A stretch of 22,579 nt of DNA from Ruminiclostridium sp. (lineage in GTDB: Bacteria > Bacillota > Clostridia > Oscillospirales > Oscillospiraceae): contig JAFZEB010000188.1 of the NCBI GenBank assembly GCA_017560855.1, forward strand, positions 1 through 22,579, written 5' to 3'. The notes below the pieces were generated by a model. The model was not told where the DNA came from. It did not search any database and saw only the letters and a list, made by a program, of their open reading frames with translations. How positions within the stretch are numbered: the first letter of the stretch is position 1; the number at the start of each line of letters is the position of its first letter. Shown here piece by piece: positions 8,735-15,599 of the stretch. The translations under genes and the position numbers were made by a program.

Positions 8735-8760
8735 GCAGAGCCCCACGGCCGGGGCTCTGC
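8735..8760 (+). other. Perfect hairpin in the lon-engB gap
   Basis: GCAGAGCCCC (8735-8744) pairs perfectly with GGGGCTCTGC (8751-8760) around a six-base loop. No T-run follows (GACGATA), so it is not a standard intrinsic terminator. It may be a processing or stability element in the shared transcript. Confidence 0.5.
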
Positions 8761-8782
8761 GACGATACATTGAGAGGTACCC

Positions 8783-9409
8783 ATGAAACTGAATACACAG
8801 AACGCAGAGTTCATTCGCTCTGCGGCCAAGCTGTCGGACTGCCCCCGGGATATCCTTCCCCAGATCGCCTTTGCAGGCCGGTCCAACGTGGGCAAGTCCT
8901 CTGTCATCAACCGGCTTCTGAACCGGAAGAACTTTGCCCGGGTGGGTTCCGCCCCCGGCAAGACCACCCACATCAACTACTTCCGCATCGACAAAAAGGT
9001 TTACTTCATCGACCTGCCCGGCTACGGCTATGCCAAGGTCTCCAAGCAGGAGAGAGCACGATGGGGCAAGCTCATCGAGGACTGGTTCGCTGATACCAGC
9101 CTCCTGACCCTGGGCATCCAGCTGGTGGACATCCGCCACAAGCCCACGGCAGACGACTGCAATATGGTGGAGTGGTTCAAGGCCAGCGGCAAGCCCTTCG
9201 TGGTGGTGGCCAATAAGCACGACAAGATCAAGAAGAGCGAGTGGGAACCCAACGTGGCCCGGATCCGTGAGACCCTGGATCTGCCCGAGGAGGTCCCCGT
9301 CATCTCCTTCTCCGCCGAAAAGGGCACTGGTAAGGACGAGCTCATGGCCTTGATCCTGGAGCACATCGAGGCAACCACCGGCGGCGAAGCCATCTCCGAG
9401 AACACCTAA
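8783..9409 (+). CDS. engB: Ribosome-biogenesis GTPase EngB (YsxC/YihA family)
   Basis: Small GTPase needed for late assembly of the large ribosomal subunit. The 208 residues show G1 GRSNVGKSS (K38), a conserved TTH stretch for G2, G3 DLPGYG (D77), G4 NKHD (144-147) and a G5-like FSAEKG. GAGAGG at 8772-8777 precedes the ATG. lon followed by this gene is a conserved pair in Firmicutes, which supports the call. The next gene starts 27 bases downstream, so the formate/nitrite channel gene is probably cotranscribed. Confidence 0.95.
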   Translation: MKLNTQNAEFIRSAAKLSDCPRDILPQIAFAGRSNVGKSSVINRLLNRKNFARVGSAPGKTTHINYFRIDKKVYFIDLPGYGYAKVSKQERARWGKLIEDWFADTSLLTLGIQLVDIRHKPTADDCNMVEWFKASGKPFVVVANKHDKIKKSEWEPNVARIRETLDLPEEVPVISFSAEKGTGKDELMALILEHIEATTGGEAISENT

Positions 9410-9436
9410 GAGAGCAAAAAGAAAGAGGAATCAGAT

Positions 9437-10108
9437 ATGAAACGTATTTGGGGCACGTTTATCTATTCCGTCATGGCCGGTTTCTGTATCGGCCTGGGCG
9501 GTACCGTTTTCCTTCGCCTGCGTGACGCCTTCCCGGGCGGCAACGTAGTGGGTGCGTTTTTCTTCGCTATTGGTCTGTTCACCATCTGTACCCGAGGGTA
9601 CGCCCTGTTCACCGGGCGGGCCTGCTACCTGTTTGATAACCCCTGGCCGGGGATCTTAGGAGAACTCCTGGTCATCTGGGTGGGTAACCTGCTGGGCACC
9701 ATGATCATTGCAGGTATGGAGAGAGCCACGGCCATCTCCGGCCTGGATGTGGGTGTCAATGTGACGGCTTACTCTATGGTATCAGCCAAAATGGAAGGAA
9801 CGCTGTTGAGTCTGTTCTTCCTGGGTTTCATCTGTAACGTTTGTATTTTCGTTGCAGTCCACGGCTTTAACAACAATCCCCATGAGCTGGGCAAGTACTT
9901 GTCCATCTTTATGGGCGTGACCGTCTTCATCGTCTGCGGTACGGAACACAGCATTGCAGACATGTACTACTGGGCAGTTTCCGGCATGCTGTATGAGAAG
10001 CCTGCCGAATCCCTTCTTTGTCTGGTGGTCATCTCCCTGGGCAACGTAGCCGGCGGCCTGTTCCTGCGCTTGGGAGAGAAGTATCGGGAACATCTGAACA
10101 AGGCATAA
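9437..10108 (+). CDS. Formate/nitrite transporter (FNT) family channel, short form
   Basis: Six-helix membrane channel of the FNT family, which moves formate, nitrite or related small anions as homopentamers. The pore markers are present: K118, N134 in FICN and H171 in GTEHSIADM. Their spacing (16 and 37 residues) is exactly that of K156, N172 and H209 in E. coli FocA. At 223 residues it is about 40 shorter at the N-terminus than FocA, starting almost directly in the first membrane helix (SVMAGFCIGLGGT), so the FocA-type N-terminal gating helix is missing. The start is supported by AGAGGA at 9424-9429. Formate export fits a fermentative anaerobe, but the anion cannot be fixed from the sequence. 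Confidence 0.88.
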   Translation: MKRIWGTFIYSVMAGFCIGLGGTVFLRLRDAFPGGNVVGAFFFAIGLFTICTRGYALFTGRACYLFDNPWPGILGELLVIWVGNLLGTMIIAGMERATAISGLDVGVNVTAYSMVSAKMEGTLLSLFFLGFICNVCIFVAVHGFNNNPHELGKYLSIFMGVTVFIVCGTEHSIADMYYWAVSGMLYEKPAESLLCLVVISLGNVAGGLFLRLGEKYREHLNKA

Positions 10109-10109
10109 T

Positions 10110-10147
10110 AAAAAAGCCATGACCGGGAGAGCGGTCATGGCTTTTTT
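10110..10147. terminator. Strong intrinsic terminator after the FNT gene
   Basis: AAAAAGCCATGACC (10111-10124) pairs perfectly with GGTCATGGCTTTTT (10133-10146) around an eight-base loop, with T6 in total. It directly follows the stop codon and closes the lon-engB-FNT transcript. Confidence 0.93.
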
Positions 10148-10166
10148 GCCTGTCAGGGGGTGCTCC

Positions 10167-10195
10167 TTGACAAGTGTTTTCTTGGATGTTAGCAT
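10167..10195 (+). promoter_or_regulatory. Sigma-A promoter of the ATP-NAD kinase-like gene
   Basis: TTGACA (10167-10172), a 17-base spacer and TAGCAT (10190-10195). It lies between the upstream terminator and the gene, with a leader of about 45 bases. Confidence 0.8.
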
Positions 10196-10250
10196 ACATG
10201 AGAACAGATTTTTTCGCAAGAAACTGCTATAAGCAAGGAGTTTTATGGAA

Positions 10251-11363
10251 ATGAAAAAGTTAGGACTCATCATCAATCCTGTGGCAGGTCTGGGCGGCAG
10301 CGTTGGCCTCAAAGGCAGCGATGGCCTGGTGGAGGAAGCCCTGGCCCGGGGTGCGGTCCCCCAGTCTGAGAACCGTGCCAGAGTGGCCCTCCGGGAGCTG
10401 CTGGCGTTTAAGGACCACATCACCATCTATACCGGCCCCGGCGGCATGGGCGGAGATCTGGCTGCAGAGCTCGGCTTTGCCTCCGTGGTGATGGAAAAGC
10501 CCCAGGCTGCTGCCACCACAGCGGAGGACACCCAGGCCCTTTCTGCTTGGCTGCAGGAGCAGGGCGCGGACCTGATCCTCTTTGCGGGGGGCGACGGCAC
10601 TGCCCGGGACATCTGCGCCACCGCAGGGGAATCCTCCGTGTTTCTCGGGATTCCCGCCGGTGTGAAGATCCACTCTCCCGTCTATGCCCGCAGTCCATAC
10701 TCTGCCGGGCAGTTGGCAAGTCTGTACCTCCAGGGGCAGGTCAACTCGGTGGTGGAGGGTGAAGTTCTGGACATCGATGAGCAGCAGTACCGCCAGGAGA
10801 TCATCAACACCAGGCTGTACGGTTCTCTGCGCATCCCCGGACACCCTGACTTCATCCAGTGCAGCAAGTGTGGTTCGGTGGCCAGTGAGGAGGAGATCTT
10901 CGCCGCCATCGCCGCCGGTGTGGCAGACGAAATGGAAAAGGACACCTACTATATTGTGGGCGCCGGCACCACCACCCGGGCTCTCATGCGTGAGCTGGAA
11001 CTGGAAAACACCCTCATCGGCGTGGACCTGGTGTACAACTATGAGCTTGTGGCCAAGGATGTCTACGGCAGCCAGATCCTGGACTACATTGGCGACAAAC
11101 CGGCCAAGCTGGTGGTCACGGTCACCGGCGGCCAGGGTTTCCTGTTCGGCCGAGGCAATCAGCAGCTGACCCCCGAGGTCCTGCGCCGGGTGGGCAAGGA
11201 AAACATCATGATCCTGGCTACCAAAGAGAAGATCATGAATCTGAAGGGCCGGCCTCTGCTGGTGGACACCGGAGATGCCGAGTTGGATGAATACCTGTCC
11301 GGTTATCATTTCATCATCTGCGGCTACAATGAAACTTATGTCTATAAGGTCAGTCCCGGTTAA
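10251..11363 (+). CDS. ATP-NAD kinase family protein (AcoX/COG3199 type)
   Basis: Cytosolic protein of the NAD kinase / diacylglycerol kinase fold superfamily, in the branch that includes AcoX and archaeal predicted polyphosphate/ATP-NAD kinases. It has 370 residues. The N-terminus reads LGLIINPVAGLGG, the nucleotide-binding signature GGDGT is at 113-117, and a conserved GVKIHSPVYARSP stretch follows; the C-terminal half carries GAGTTTRALM and TGGQGFLFGRGNQQL. AAGGAG at 10235-10240 favours ATG 10251 (spacing ten) over ATG 10245 (spacing four). It has its own promoter and a shared terminator and stands alone, without acetoin genes. A role in NADP supply is possible but not shown; the family's activity is poorly defined. 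Confidence 0.8.
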   Translation: MKKLGLIINPVAGLGGSVGLKGSDGLVEEALARGAVPQSENRARVALRELLAFKDHITIYTGPGGMGGDLAAELGFASVVMEKPQAAATTAEDTQALSAWLQEQGADLILFAGGDGTARDICATAGESSVFLGIPAGVKIHSPVYARSPYSAGQLASLYLQGQVNSVVEGEVLDIDEQQYRQEIINTRLYGSLRIPGHPDFIQCSKCGSVASEEEIFAAIAAGVADEMEKDTYYIVGAGTTTRALMRELELENTLIGVDLVYNYELVAKDVYGSQILDYIGDKPAKLVVTVTGGQGFLFGRGNQQLTPEVLRRVGKENIMILATKEKIMNLKGRPLLVDTGDAELDEYLSGYHFIICGYNETYVYKVSPG

Positions 11364-11367
11364 TATG

Positions 11368-11405
11368 GAAAAAAGTTCGCCGTTGCATGTCATATGCAAC
11401 GGCGA
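11368..11405. terminator. Terminator between convergent genes
   Basis: TCGCCGTTGCAT (11377-11388) pairs perfectly with ATGCAACGGCGA (11394-11405) around a five-base loop. On the minus strand it runs into six T (11374-11369), ending the hydrolase transcript. On the plus strand only TTCTT follows, so it is a weaker stop for the kinase-like gene. Confidence 0.85.
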
Positions 11406-11408
11406 TTC

Positions 11409-12485
11409 TTATATCGTTTCGTGGGAGGAGCGGGCGCTGCGCAGACTGGCCCCCAGGGCCCGGAAGGTTCGGTGGAGCAGGCCCCGGGTCTCCGGGTCCA
11501 GGTTTCGGGCGGCCCCCAGAAGGGCGGGGATGTCATCTGCCAAATCCCCCAGGGAGTCGGCCTTGGTGGAGGTGAGGATGTCGTAGAGCGCGTCAAAGAA
11601 CCCCTCCCGTTCCTGGGGCGGTACCCGGTCCGCCCAGCCGTCCAGGGTCCGGTCCCAGAACCGGGCTTCGTCGGAGAGGGCTTCTGCCGGGAGGAATCCG
11701 TTTCCCTCTACCTTCCAGGAGAAGGGATCGTGTTGGAGGAGGGATATCCGGCGGCTGCTCTGGATGATCTGACAGGTTTCGTTTTCCAGGAGAAGACCCA
11801 CCACGGAGTCCTGGGGAACGGTCTTTTCCACCCGGTCCCGGATGGCCCCATAGCCGGGGGAATCCAGGAAGGTCCGAGGGAAGCCCGGCCCGTCGTGGGA
11901 GTACACCCGGCGGATGCGGGCCTGGATATCTGTGGAGACAGCGGCGGCGTAGACCGCCAGATTACCTCCCTTGGAGTGTCCACCCACCAGCAGGTCCCCG
12001 GTGCAGTGGGAAGCGGCCTGGGTCAGATACCGGGCGGCCTGGGTCTGGGCGGGGACAGGGGAGAGGAAGGTCATGTTGAAGTTCTCCTTCCAGCCCACCA
12101 GAGAGGTGTCGGTCCCTCCAAAGGCCACATAGCACAGGTCAGGCCGGAGCTGGAAGGTCACGGCGGTGAACTGCATCTCCTGGTCCAGGTCCGTCCGGGT
12201 GGTGTAGCCCATAAGGCGGACCTCCCGGAACCGGGGGCTGGCCGCCAGGGCAGTGAACAGGGCCTTGGTGCGCTCCGGGTCCCAGATACCCTGGAAGAGG
12301 GTGGGGAAGAGCTCTGCCCGGAAGAGGTCCCGCAGGGGCAGACCCGCCCAGGTGTGGAGAGGGTGGACCTCCGAGGGAAAGTGCAGATTGGCCATCCAGG
12401 AGAGGATGAGGGAGTCCACCGACCCCAGGGGGCGCTGGTGGAAGGTGTCCAGATGGGCTTCTGCGTAGGTGATGAGGTTTTGCAT
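11409..12485 (-). CDS. Mbeg1-like (DUF2974) alpha/beta-hydrolase
   Basis: 358-residue protein with an alpha/beta-hydrolase core like the Mbeg1/DUF2974 family of Firmicutes. The nucleophile elbow is GGHSKGGNLAVYAA (S171), and the typical upstream stretch is AFGGTDTSLVGWKENF. No signal peptide or membrane segment is seen, so it should be cytosolic. I chose ATG 12485 because AAAGGAG (12493-12499) precedes it by seven bases; the open frame continues upstream into the amidohydrolase gene but with no sensible codons. It is second in an operon with the amidohydrolase, 40 bases apart. Lipase or esterase activity is the likely class; the substrate is unknown. Confidence 0.82.
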   Translation of the reverse strand: MQNLITYAEAHLDTFHQRPLGSVDSLILSWMANLHFPSEVHPLHTWAGLPLRDLFRAELFPTLFQGIWDPERTKALFTALAASPRFREVRLMGYTTRTDLDQEMQFTAVTFQLRPDLCYVAFGGTDTSLVGWKENFNMTFLSPVPAQTQAARYLTQAASHCTGDLLVGGHSKGGNLAVYAAAVSTDIQARIRRVYSHDGPGFPRTFLDSPGYGAIRDRVEKTVPQDSVVGLLLENETCQIIQSSRRISLLQHDPFSWKVEGNGFLPAEALSDEARFWDRTLDGWADRVPPQEREGFFDALYDILTSTKADSLGDLADDIPALLGAARNLDPETRGLLHRTFRALGASLRSARSSHETI

Positions 12486-12525
12486 GGTTGTGCTCCTTTC
12501 CCAAATGGAACGTGTGGGGGAGTTC

Positions 12526-13518
12526 TCACAAATGGAACAGGTCCTCGGCGTTCCGGTGGGCGATGCGTTCCTTGTCCTGTTGGGGGATGGGGGCGTTTTC
12601 CAGGAAGGCCCGTGCGCCGTCATTGCCCAGGAAGGGGAAGTCGACGGCGTGGAGGATGCGATCTGCCCCCAGGACCTCCAGGCAGAACTTCAGCTGGGGG
12701 TAGTCAAACATGCCGCTGGGGGCCACATATATGTTTTGGCGGAAGGTCTCTGTGATGGTCCGCTGCAGCCCGGTCACCGTTTGGGGCATGGACTGGTCCA
12801 GCCGGGAGAGGAAGAAGGGGAGCATCTCTCCCCAGTGTCCGGCGATGAGTTTCAGGTTGGGGAACTGGTCAAACCGTCCGGCCAGAATGGTGCGGAGAAT
12901 CTGGATGCCCGCCTCGTTGTGCCAGCCCCAGCCGTGGAGGGCGAGTCTGGCGCTCACTTCCTCCCCCAGGCCGCTGTAGTAGGGCTCCTGCACCGCCTTC
13001 AGGGGTGCGCCGGGATGGATGAAGATGGGGAGGTCCAGGGCGGCACAGGCCTCCAGCACGGGCAGGAAACGGTCGTCATCCAGAAACTGCTCCCCGGCGG
13101 ATGCTCTGCCGTTGAGGAGGATGCCGTGAAAGCCCATGGCCTTCACCCGCTGGGCCTCCTGGGCGGCCTGTTCCGGGTCCGACCAGGGCAGAAGGGCAAA
13201 GGCACCGTAGCGGTCCGGGTGCCGCCTGACCGCCTCCATAATATAGTCGTTGGTTTCCCGAACGATCCCGACAGCCTCCCGGGGCGGGAGCAGCTGGGAC
13301 TTTACCGGGCAGGAGAGGATCTGCATGGTGATCCCGTGCCGGTCCATGTCGGCCAGCCGCAGGTGGTCCAGATCGGCAAACAGCTGTGGGTCGGGAGAAA
13401 GGGGCCTGCCCTTGACCCGGGCTGCCGCCATATAGGGGGCATCCTGGGCCATGTAATCGGCCATATACCGGTTGATGGGCGCGCCGGTCAGATGCTCTTC
13501 GATGGTAATGATTTTCAT
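12526..13518 (-). CDS. Amidohydrolase 2 family enzyme, decarboxylase-like
   Basis: 330-residue TIM-barrel metal enzyme of the amidohydrolase-2 (ACMSD / gamma-resorcylate decarboxylase) superfamily. The metal site of that group can be followed: E7-x-H9 in ITIEEHL, H168 in FIHPGAP, AGHWGE further on, and D293 in HAVDFPF. The Glu in place of the first His of HxH is what decarboxylases such as gamma-resorcylate and 2,3-dihydroxybenzoate decarboxylase have, so a non-oxidative decarboxylase or hydratase is as likely as a hydrolase. The start at 13518 has GGAGGT at 13524-13529; the open frame runs 66 codons further through the promoter and is not coding. A good promoter lies upstream. The substrate is unknown. 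Confidence 0.85.
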   Translation of the reverse strand: MKIITIEEHLTGAPINRYMADYMAQDAPYMAAARVKGRPLSPDPQLFADLDHLRLADMDRHGITMQILSCPVKSQLLPPREAVGIVRETNDYIMEAVRRHPDRYGAFALLPWSDPEQAAQEAQRVKAMGFHGILLNGRASAGEQFLDDDRFLPVLEACAALDLPIFIHPGAPLKAVQEPYYSGLGEEVSARLALHGWGWHNEAGIQILRTILAGRFDQFPNLKLIAGHWGEMLPFFLSRLDQSMPQTVTGLQRTITETFRQNIYVAPSGMFDYPQLKFCLEVLGADRILHAVDFPFLGNDGARAFLENAPIPQQDKERIAHRNAEDLFHL

Positions 13519-13538
13519 AGGATACCTCCGGGGGAGTG

Positions 13539-13556
13539 CCATCCTGCTGAGGATGG
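13539..13556 (-). other. Leader hairpin of the amidohydrolase mRNA
   Basis: CCATCCT (13539-13545) and AGGATGG (13550-13556) form a perfect seven-base-pair stem with a four-base loop in the 5' leader, about ten bases before the ribosome-binding site. It has no T-run and may be an mRNA stability element. Confidence 0.4.
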
Positions 13557-13569
13557 GGGAACTGGTTCT

Positions 13570-13598
13570 ATTATACGATGGATTTGGGGCGTTGGCAA
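13570..13598 (-). promoter_or_regulatory. Sigma-A promoter of the amidohydrolase operon
   Basis: Read on the minus strand: TTGCCA (13598-13593), a 17-base spacer and TATAAT (13575-13570). It is placed about 50 bases before the start codon. Its -35 lies 19 bases from the -35 of the divergent promoter at 13618. Confidence 0.85.
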
Positions 13599-13617
13599 CC
13601 GCAGAGGGGGCGGTGGC

Positions 13618-13646
13618 TTGACAAGAAATGCAGGGAATGATAGCAT
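13618..13646 (+). promoter_or_regulatory. Sigma-A promoter of the CPBP protease gene
   Basis: TTGACA (13618-13623), a 17-base spacer and TAGCAT (13641-13646). The -35, the two following bases and the -10 region (TTGACAAG, TAGCATACA) are the same as in the promoter at 10167. It leaves a leader of about 145 bases before the protease gene. Confidence 0.75.
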
Positions 13647-13707
13647 ACACGCAAACGAAAAAGATCTTGTTTGTCTGCCGCAAAGAATGGTGGATGTAAA
13701 ATGATAA

Positions 13708-13797
13708 AAGAGACAAATTGATGGGCTTAATGATTTAGAGACATTGAATCTGCTGTTAGCCTTGCAATATGAGTACCATAGAATTGGAGGTAATTAA
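13708..13797 (+). pseudogene. Possible remnant of a small reading frame before the CPBP gene
   Basis: The frame from 13708 to the TAA at 13795-13797 reads 29 residues including DLETLNLLLALQYEYHRI, which looks protein-like (a Leu-rich helix). It has no start codon, since TGA TAA stand just before it, but ATG 13701 in another frame begins MIKETN and would join it after a one-base deletion near 13707-13712. Its stop touches the ATG at 13798. I do not recognise the family. It may be a frameshifted small gene, or chance coding in AT-rich DNA. Confidence 0.3.
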
Positions 13798-14490
13798 ATG
13801 AGCTGGGTAGATATACAGTATAAGAGTAATCTGAGACAATATGATAAAAGCGATGGGATGAAAGCTCTTATAGTGTACTTCTTAATTATGTGCAGTGCGT
13901 TCTTTCAAGGGTGGATCTATACAACAAATGCAACTGTGTTTGTGCTGAATGCATCGCAGATATGGATTCCTTTGTTTTTAGCTGCCTTCTTCTTTTGGTT
14001 CTTTTGTCGTAGCAAAGAGAACCTTGGAAGTATTGGAATTCATTCTGATCATATATGGAGCAGTATAGTGCTTGGTTTCGCAGGTGGTTTCTTACTGCTT
14101 GCTATACAGACGACATTATTTATGGTTCAAGGGAAATCAGTATCGTTTACCAGCCCTCAGCTGTTAAATTGGGTTATATTTATATTCGCTGCGTTTGAAG
14201 AAGAAGTATTGTTTAGAGGGTACATACAAACAAGACTGTCCGGACTCATAAACAGCCAGTGGATCGTTGGGATAATCAATTCGGTTCTGTTTTTATCCAT
14301 ACATTATCCCGTAAAATGGGTTGCCTTTGGAGCGATCTCTTTTGGTGTATTATCAGCAGTATATATCGTATCACTTCTTGTTTTGCACTTTTTTTGTGAT
14401 GCTGTATATAAAAGGACCAACTGCCTGTGGGGTGCAGTCATGTTGCATATAATCTATAATGCAGTAGGAGCAATGATTTTGATTCAATAA
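13798..14490 (+). CDS. CPBP-family intramembrane glutamic protease (Rce1/Abi-like)
   Basis: 230-residue polytopic membrane protein of the CPBP / CAAX-protease-like family. The catalytic motifs are all there: E135, E136 and R140 in FEEEVLFRGY, H169 in FLSIHYP, and H217 and N221 in HIIYNAVG. Several hydrophobic segments (about 22-40, 53-70, 88-110, 122-133, 155-170, 175-200 and 212-229) indicate an inner-membrane location. GGAGGT at 13786-13791 precedes the ATG. GC content in lines sampled across the gene is about 37-42%, far below the roughly 60% of its neighbours, and codons such as ATA, AGA and TTA are common, so it was probably acquired. Such proteins act in prenyl-protein processing, bacteriocin immunity or maturation elsewhere; no bacteriocin gene is visible here. 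Confidence 0.88.
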   Translation: MSWVDIQYKSNLRQYDKSDGMKALIVYFLIMCSAFFQGWIYTTNATVFVLNASQIWIPLFLAAFFFWFFCRSKENLGSIGIHSDHIWSSIVLGFAGGFLLLAIQTTLFMVQGKSVSFTSPQLLNWVIFIFAAFEEEVLFRGYIQTRLSGLINSQWIVGIINSVLFLSIHYPVKWVAFGAISFGVLSAVYIVSLLVLHFFCDAVYKRTNCLWGAVMLHIIYNAVGAMILIQ

Positions 14491-14535
14491 ATGCCAAGTT
14501 GTCGAAGAGATAGGCATTTCAGGAGGAAAACTATA

Positions 14536-14991
14536 ATGATAAAAGTGCTTTTTGTTTGCCATGGGAATATCTGTCGTTCCCCTATGGCGGAGTGTGTTAT
14601 GAAAAATATGGTGAAAGAGCGAGGGATTTCCGCAGAGTTCTATATTGACTCTGCCGCCACCAGCCGGGAGGAGATCGGCAACCCCATCTATCCTCCTGCT
14701 GTGCGGAAGCTGAAGGCGGAGGGGATCCCCCTCACCGGCCACCGGGCCATTCAGATGACCAAGGCCGACTATGACAAGTACGACCTGCTTCTGGCGGCCG
14801 ACAGCGCCAACGTGCGGAACATGACCCGCATCGCCGGGGGAGACCCGGAAGGGAAGATCCGCCGCCTCCTGGATTATACTGCCCATCCCCGGGATATTGC
14901 CGATCCCTGGTACACCGGGAACTTCGACATCACCTATGACGACATCGTGGAGGGCTGTGAGGCCCTGCTGGAGGAATTGGTCCGGAAATAA
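14536..14991 (+). CDS. Low-molecular-weight protein tyrosine phosphatase
   Basis: 151-residue cytosolic phosphatase. The P-loop CHGNICRS gives nucleophile C8 and R14, and the general acid is D123 in ADPWYTGNF, so the active site is intact. AGGAGG at 14521-14526 lies nine bases before ATG 14536; the upstream in-frame ATG 14491 would span that site and is not used. The first 35 or so codons are AT-rich like the CPBP gene before it, while from about 14645 on the gene is GC-rich like the chromosome. The gene therefore seems to be a mosaic from homologous recombination. It is close behind the CPBP gene (45 bases) and probably cotranscribed. Confidence 0.93.
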   Translation: MIKVLFVCHGNICRSPMAECVMKNMVKERGISAEFYIDSAATSREEIGNPIYPPAVRKLKAEGIPLTGHRAIQMTKADYDKYDLLLAADSANVRNMTRIAGGDPEGKIRRLLDYTAHPRDIADPWYTGNFDITYDDIVEGCEALLEELVRK

Positions 14992-15012
14992 GTTGTACTT
15001 AACTGGTAGGTC

Positions 15013-15223
15013 ACAATCCCTCCGTCTTCGCCCTACGGGCGAATCCACCTCCCTTTGCACAAGGGAGGCTGAGGCGAGTGTAAACCTCAAGGCTCCCTTG
15101 TGTAAAGGGGGCAACGCGTTAAGAAAACATGCCAGCGGCATGTTTTTAGCCAAAGCCGGAAGCAATCTACGATTGCGACCCGGGCCGAAGGCTGGCAGTG
15201 CGAAGCACTGACTGAAGGATTGT
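15013..15223. repeat. Dispersed hairpin repeat, copy B (with internal insert)
   Basis: Outer ends ACAATCC (15013-15019) and GGATTGT (15217-15223) are inverted. Inside are hairpins TTCGCCC/GGGCGAA (15027-15043) and CCTCCCTT/AAGGGAGG (15048-15068), then a weaker GGCTCCC...AAAGGGGGC. At this point about 77 bases (15112-15188) not present in copy C intervene, with a perfect hairpin AAAACATGCC/GGCATGTTTT (15124-15146) and GCAATC/GATTGC (15162-15176). The element resumes with CAGTGC/GCACTG (15196-15210). It takes up most of the 327-base gap between the phosphatase and ferredoxin genes; I see no gene there, only a weak TATAAC (15260-15265) as possible -10. Confidence 0.72.
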
Positions 15224-15318
15224 AAACTCTAAGGGTATGCACTACTTTCTGTTTTGTGGTATAACTCCCCTGCTGCCCCGCCAAACTAAGGGGGAAACCA
15301 ACCAAGGGAGGATATGCC

Positions 15319-15504
15319 ATGACTGTAACCGTCATTGCCGGCTGCATCAGCTGCGGCCTGTGCACCGAGGAGTACCCCGACCTGTTCGTTATGAACGACG
15401 AGGGGATCGCCCATCCTGTGTCCCATGAAGTCCCTGCCGGGAAGGAGAAGGAGGCTCAGCAGGCCGCCGAGGACTGCCCCGTGAGCGTCATCATCACCGC
15501 ATAA
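15319..15504 (+). CDS. Small [4Fe-4S] ferredoxin
   Basis: 61-residue cytosolic electron carrier with a single cluster. C9, C12 and C15 form CxxCxxC (CISCGLC) and C53 precedes Pro in the C-terminal DCPVSVI. The acidic composition fits a ferredoxin of the Clostridium thermoaceticum / Thermotoga one-cluster type. GGGAGG at 15306-15311 is seven bases before the ATG. It stands alone, ahead of a bidirectional terminator shared with cysK. It could serve as electron partner of the 2-oxoacid oxidoreductase encoded 3 kb downstream, but nothing here ties them together. Confidence 0.92.
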   Translation: MTVTVIAGCISCGLCTEEYPDLFVMNDEGIAHPVSHEVPAGKEKEAQQAAEDCPVSVIITA

Positions 15505-15513
15505 GTCTGCAAC

Positions 15514-15554
15514 AAAAGGACCGCCTTTTCGATCACTCGAAAGGCGGTCCTTTT
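15514..15554. terminator. Bidirectional terminator between ferredoxin gene and cysK
   Basis: The stem of AAAAGGACCGCCTTT plus CGA pairs with TCG plus AAAGGCGGTCCTTTT around TCAC, with one bulged T. Flanking A and T runs let it work for both convergent genes. Confidence 0.92.
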
Positions 15555-15599
15555 GAAAAGAAAAGAAAAACTAACTAATTCAAATGTGAGGGGGCGGCG

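Noticed and set aside
7327..8976. 549-codon minus-strand frame opposite lon and engB
   Set aside because: Antisense shadow; crosses two real genes and the hairpin between them.
11394..13704. Two long plus-strand frames (11394-12755 and 12469-13704) opposite the hydrolase and amidohydrolase genes
   Set aside because: The minus-strand products show catalytic motifs, ribosome-binding sites and a promoter; the plus-strand products show none.
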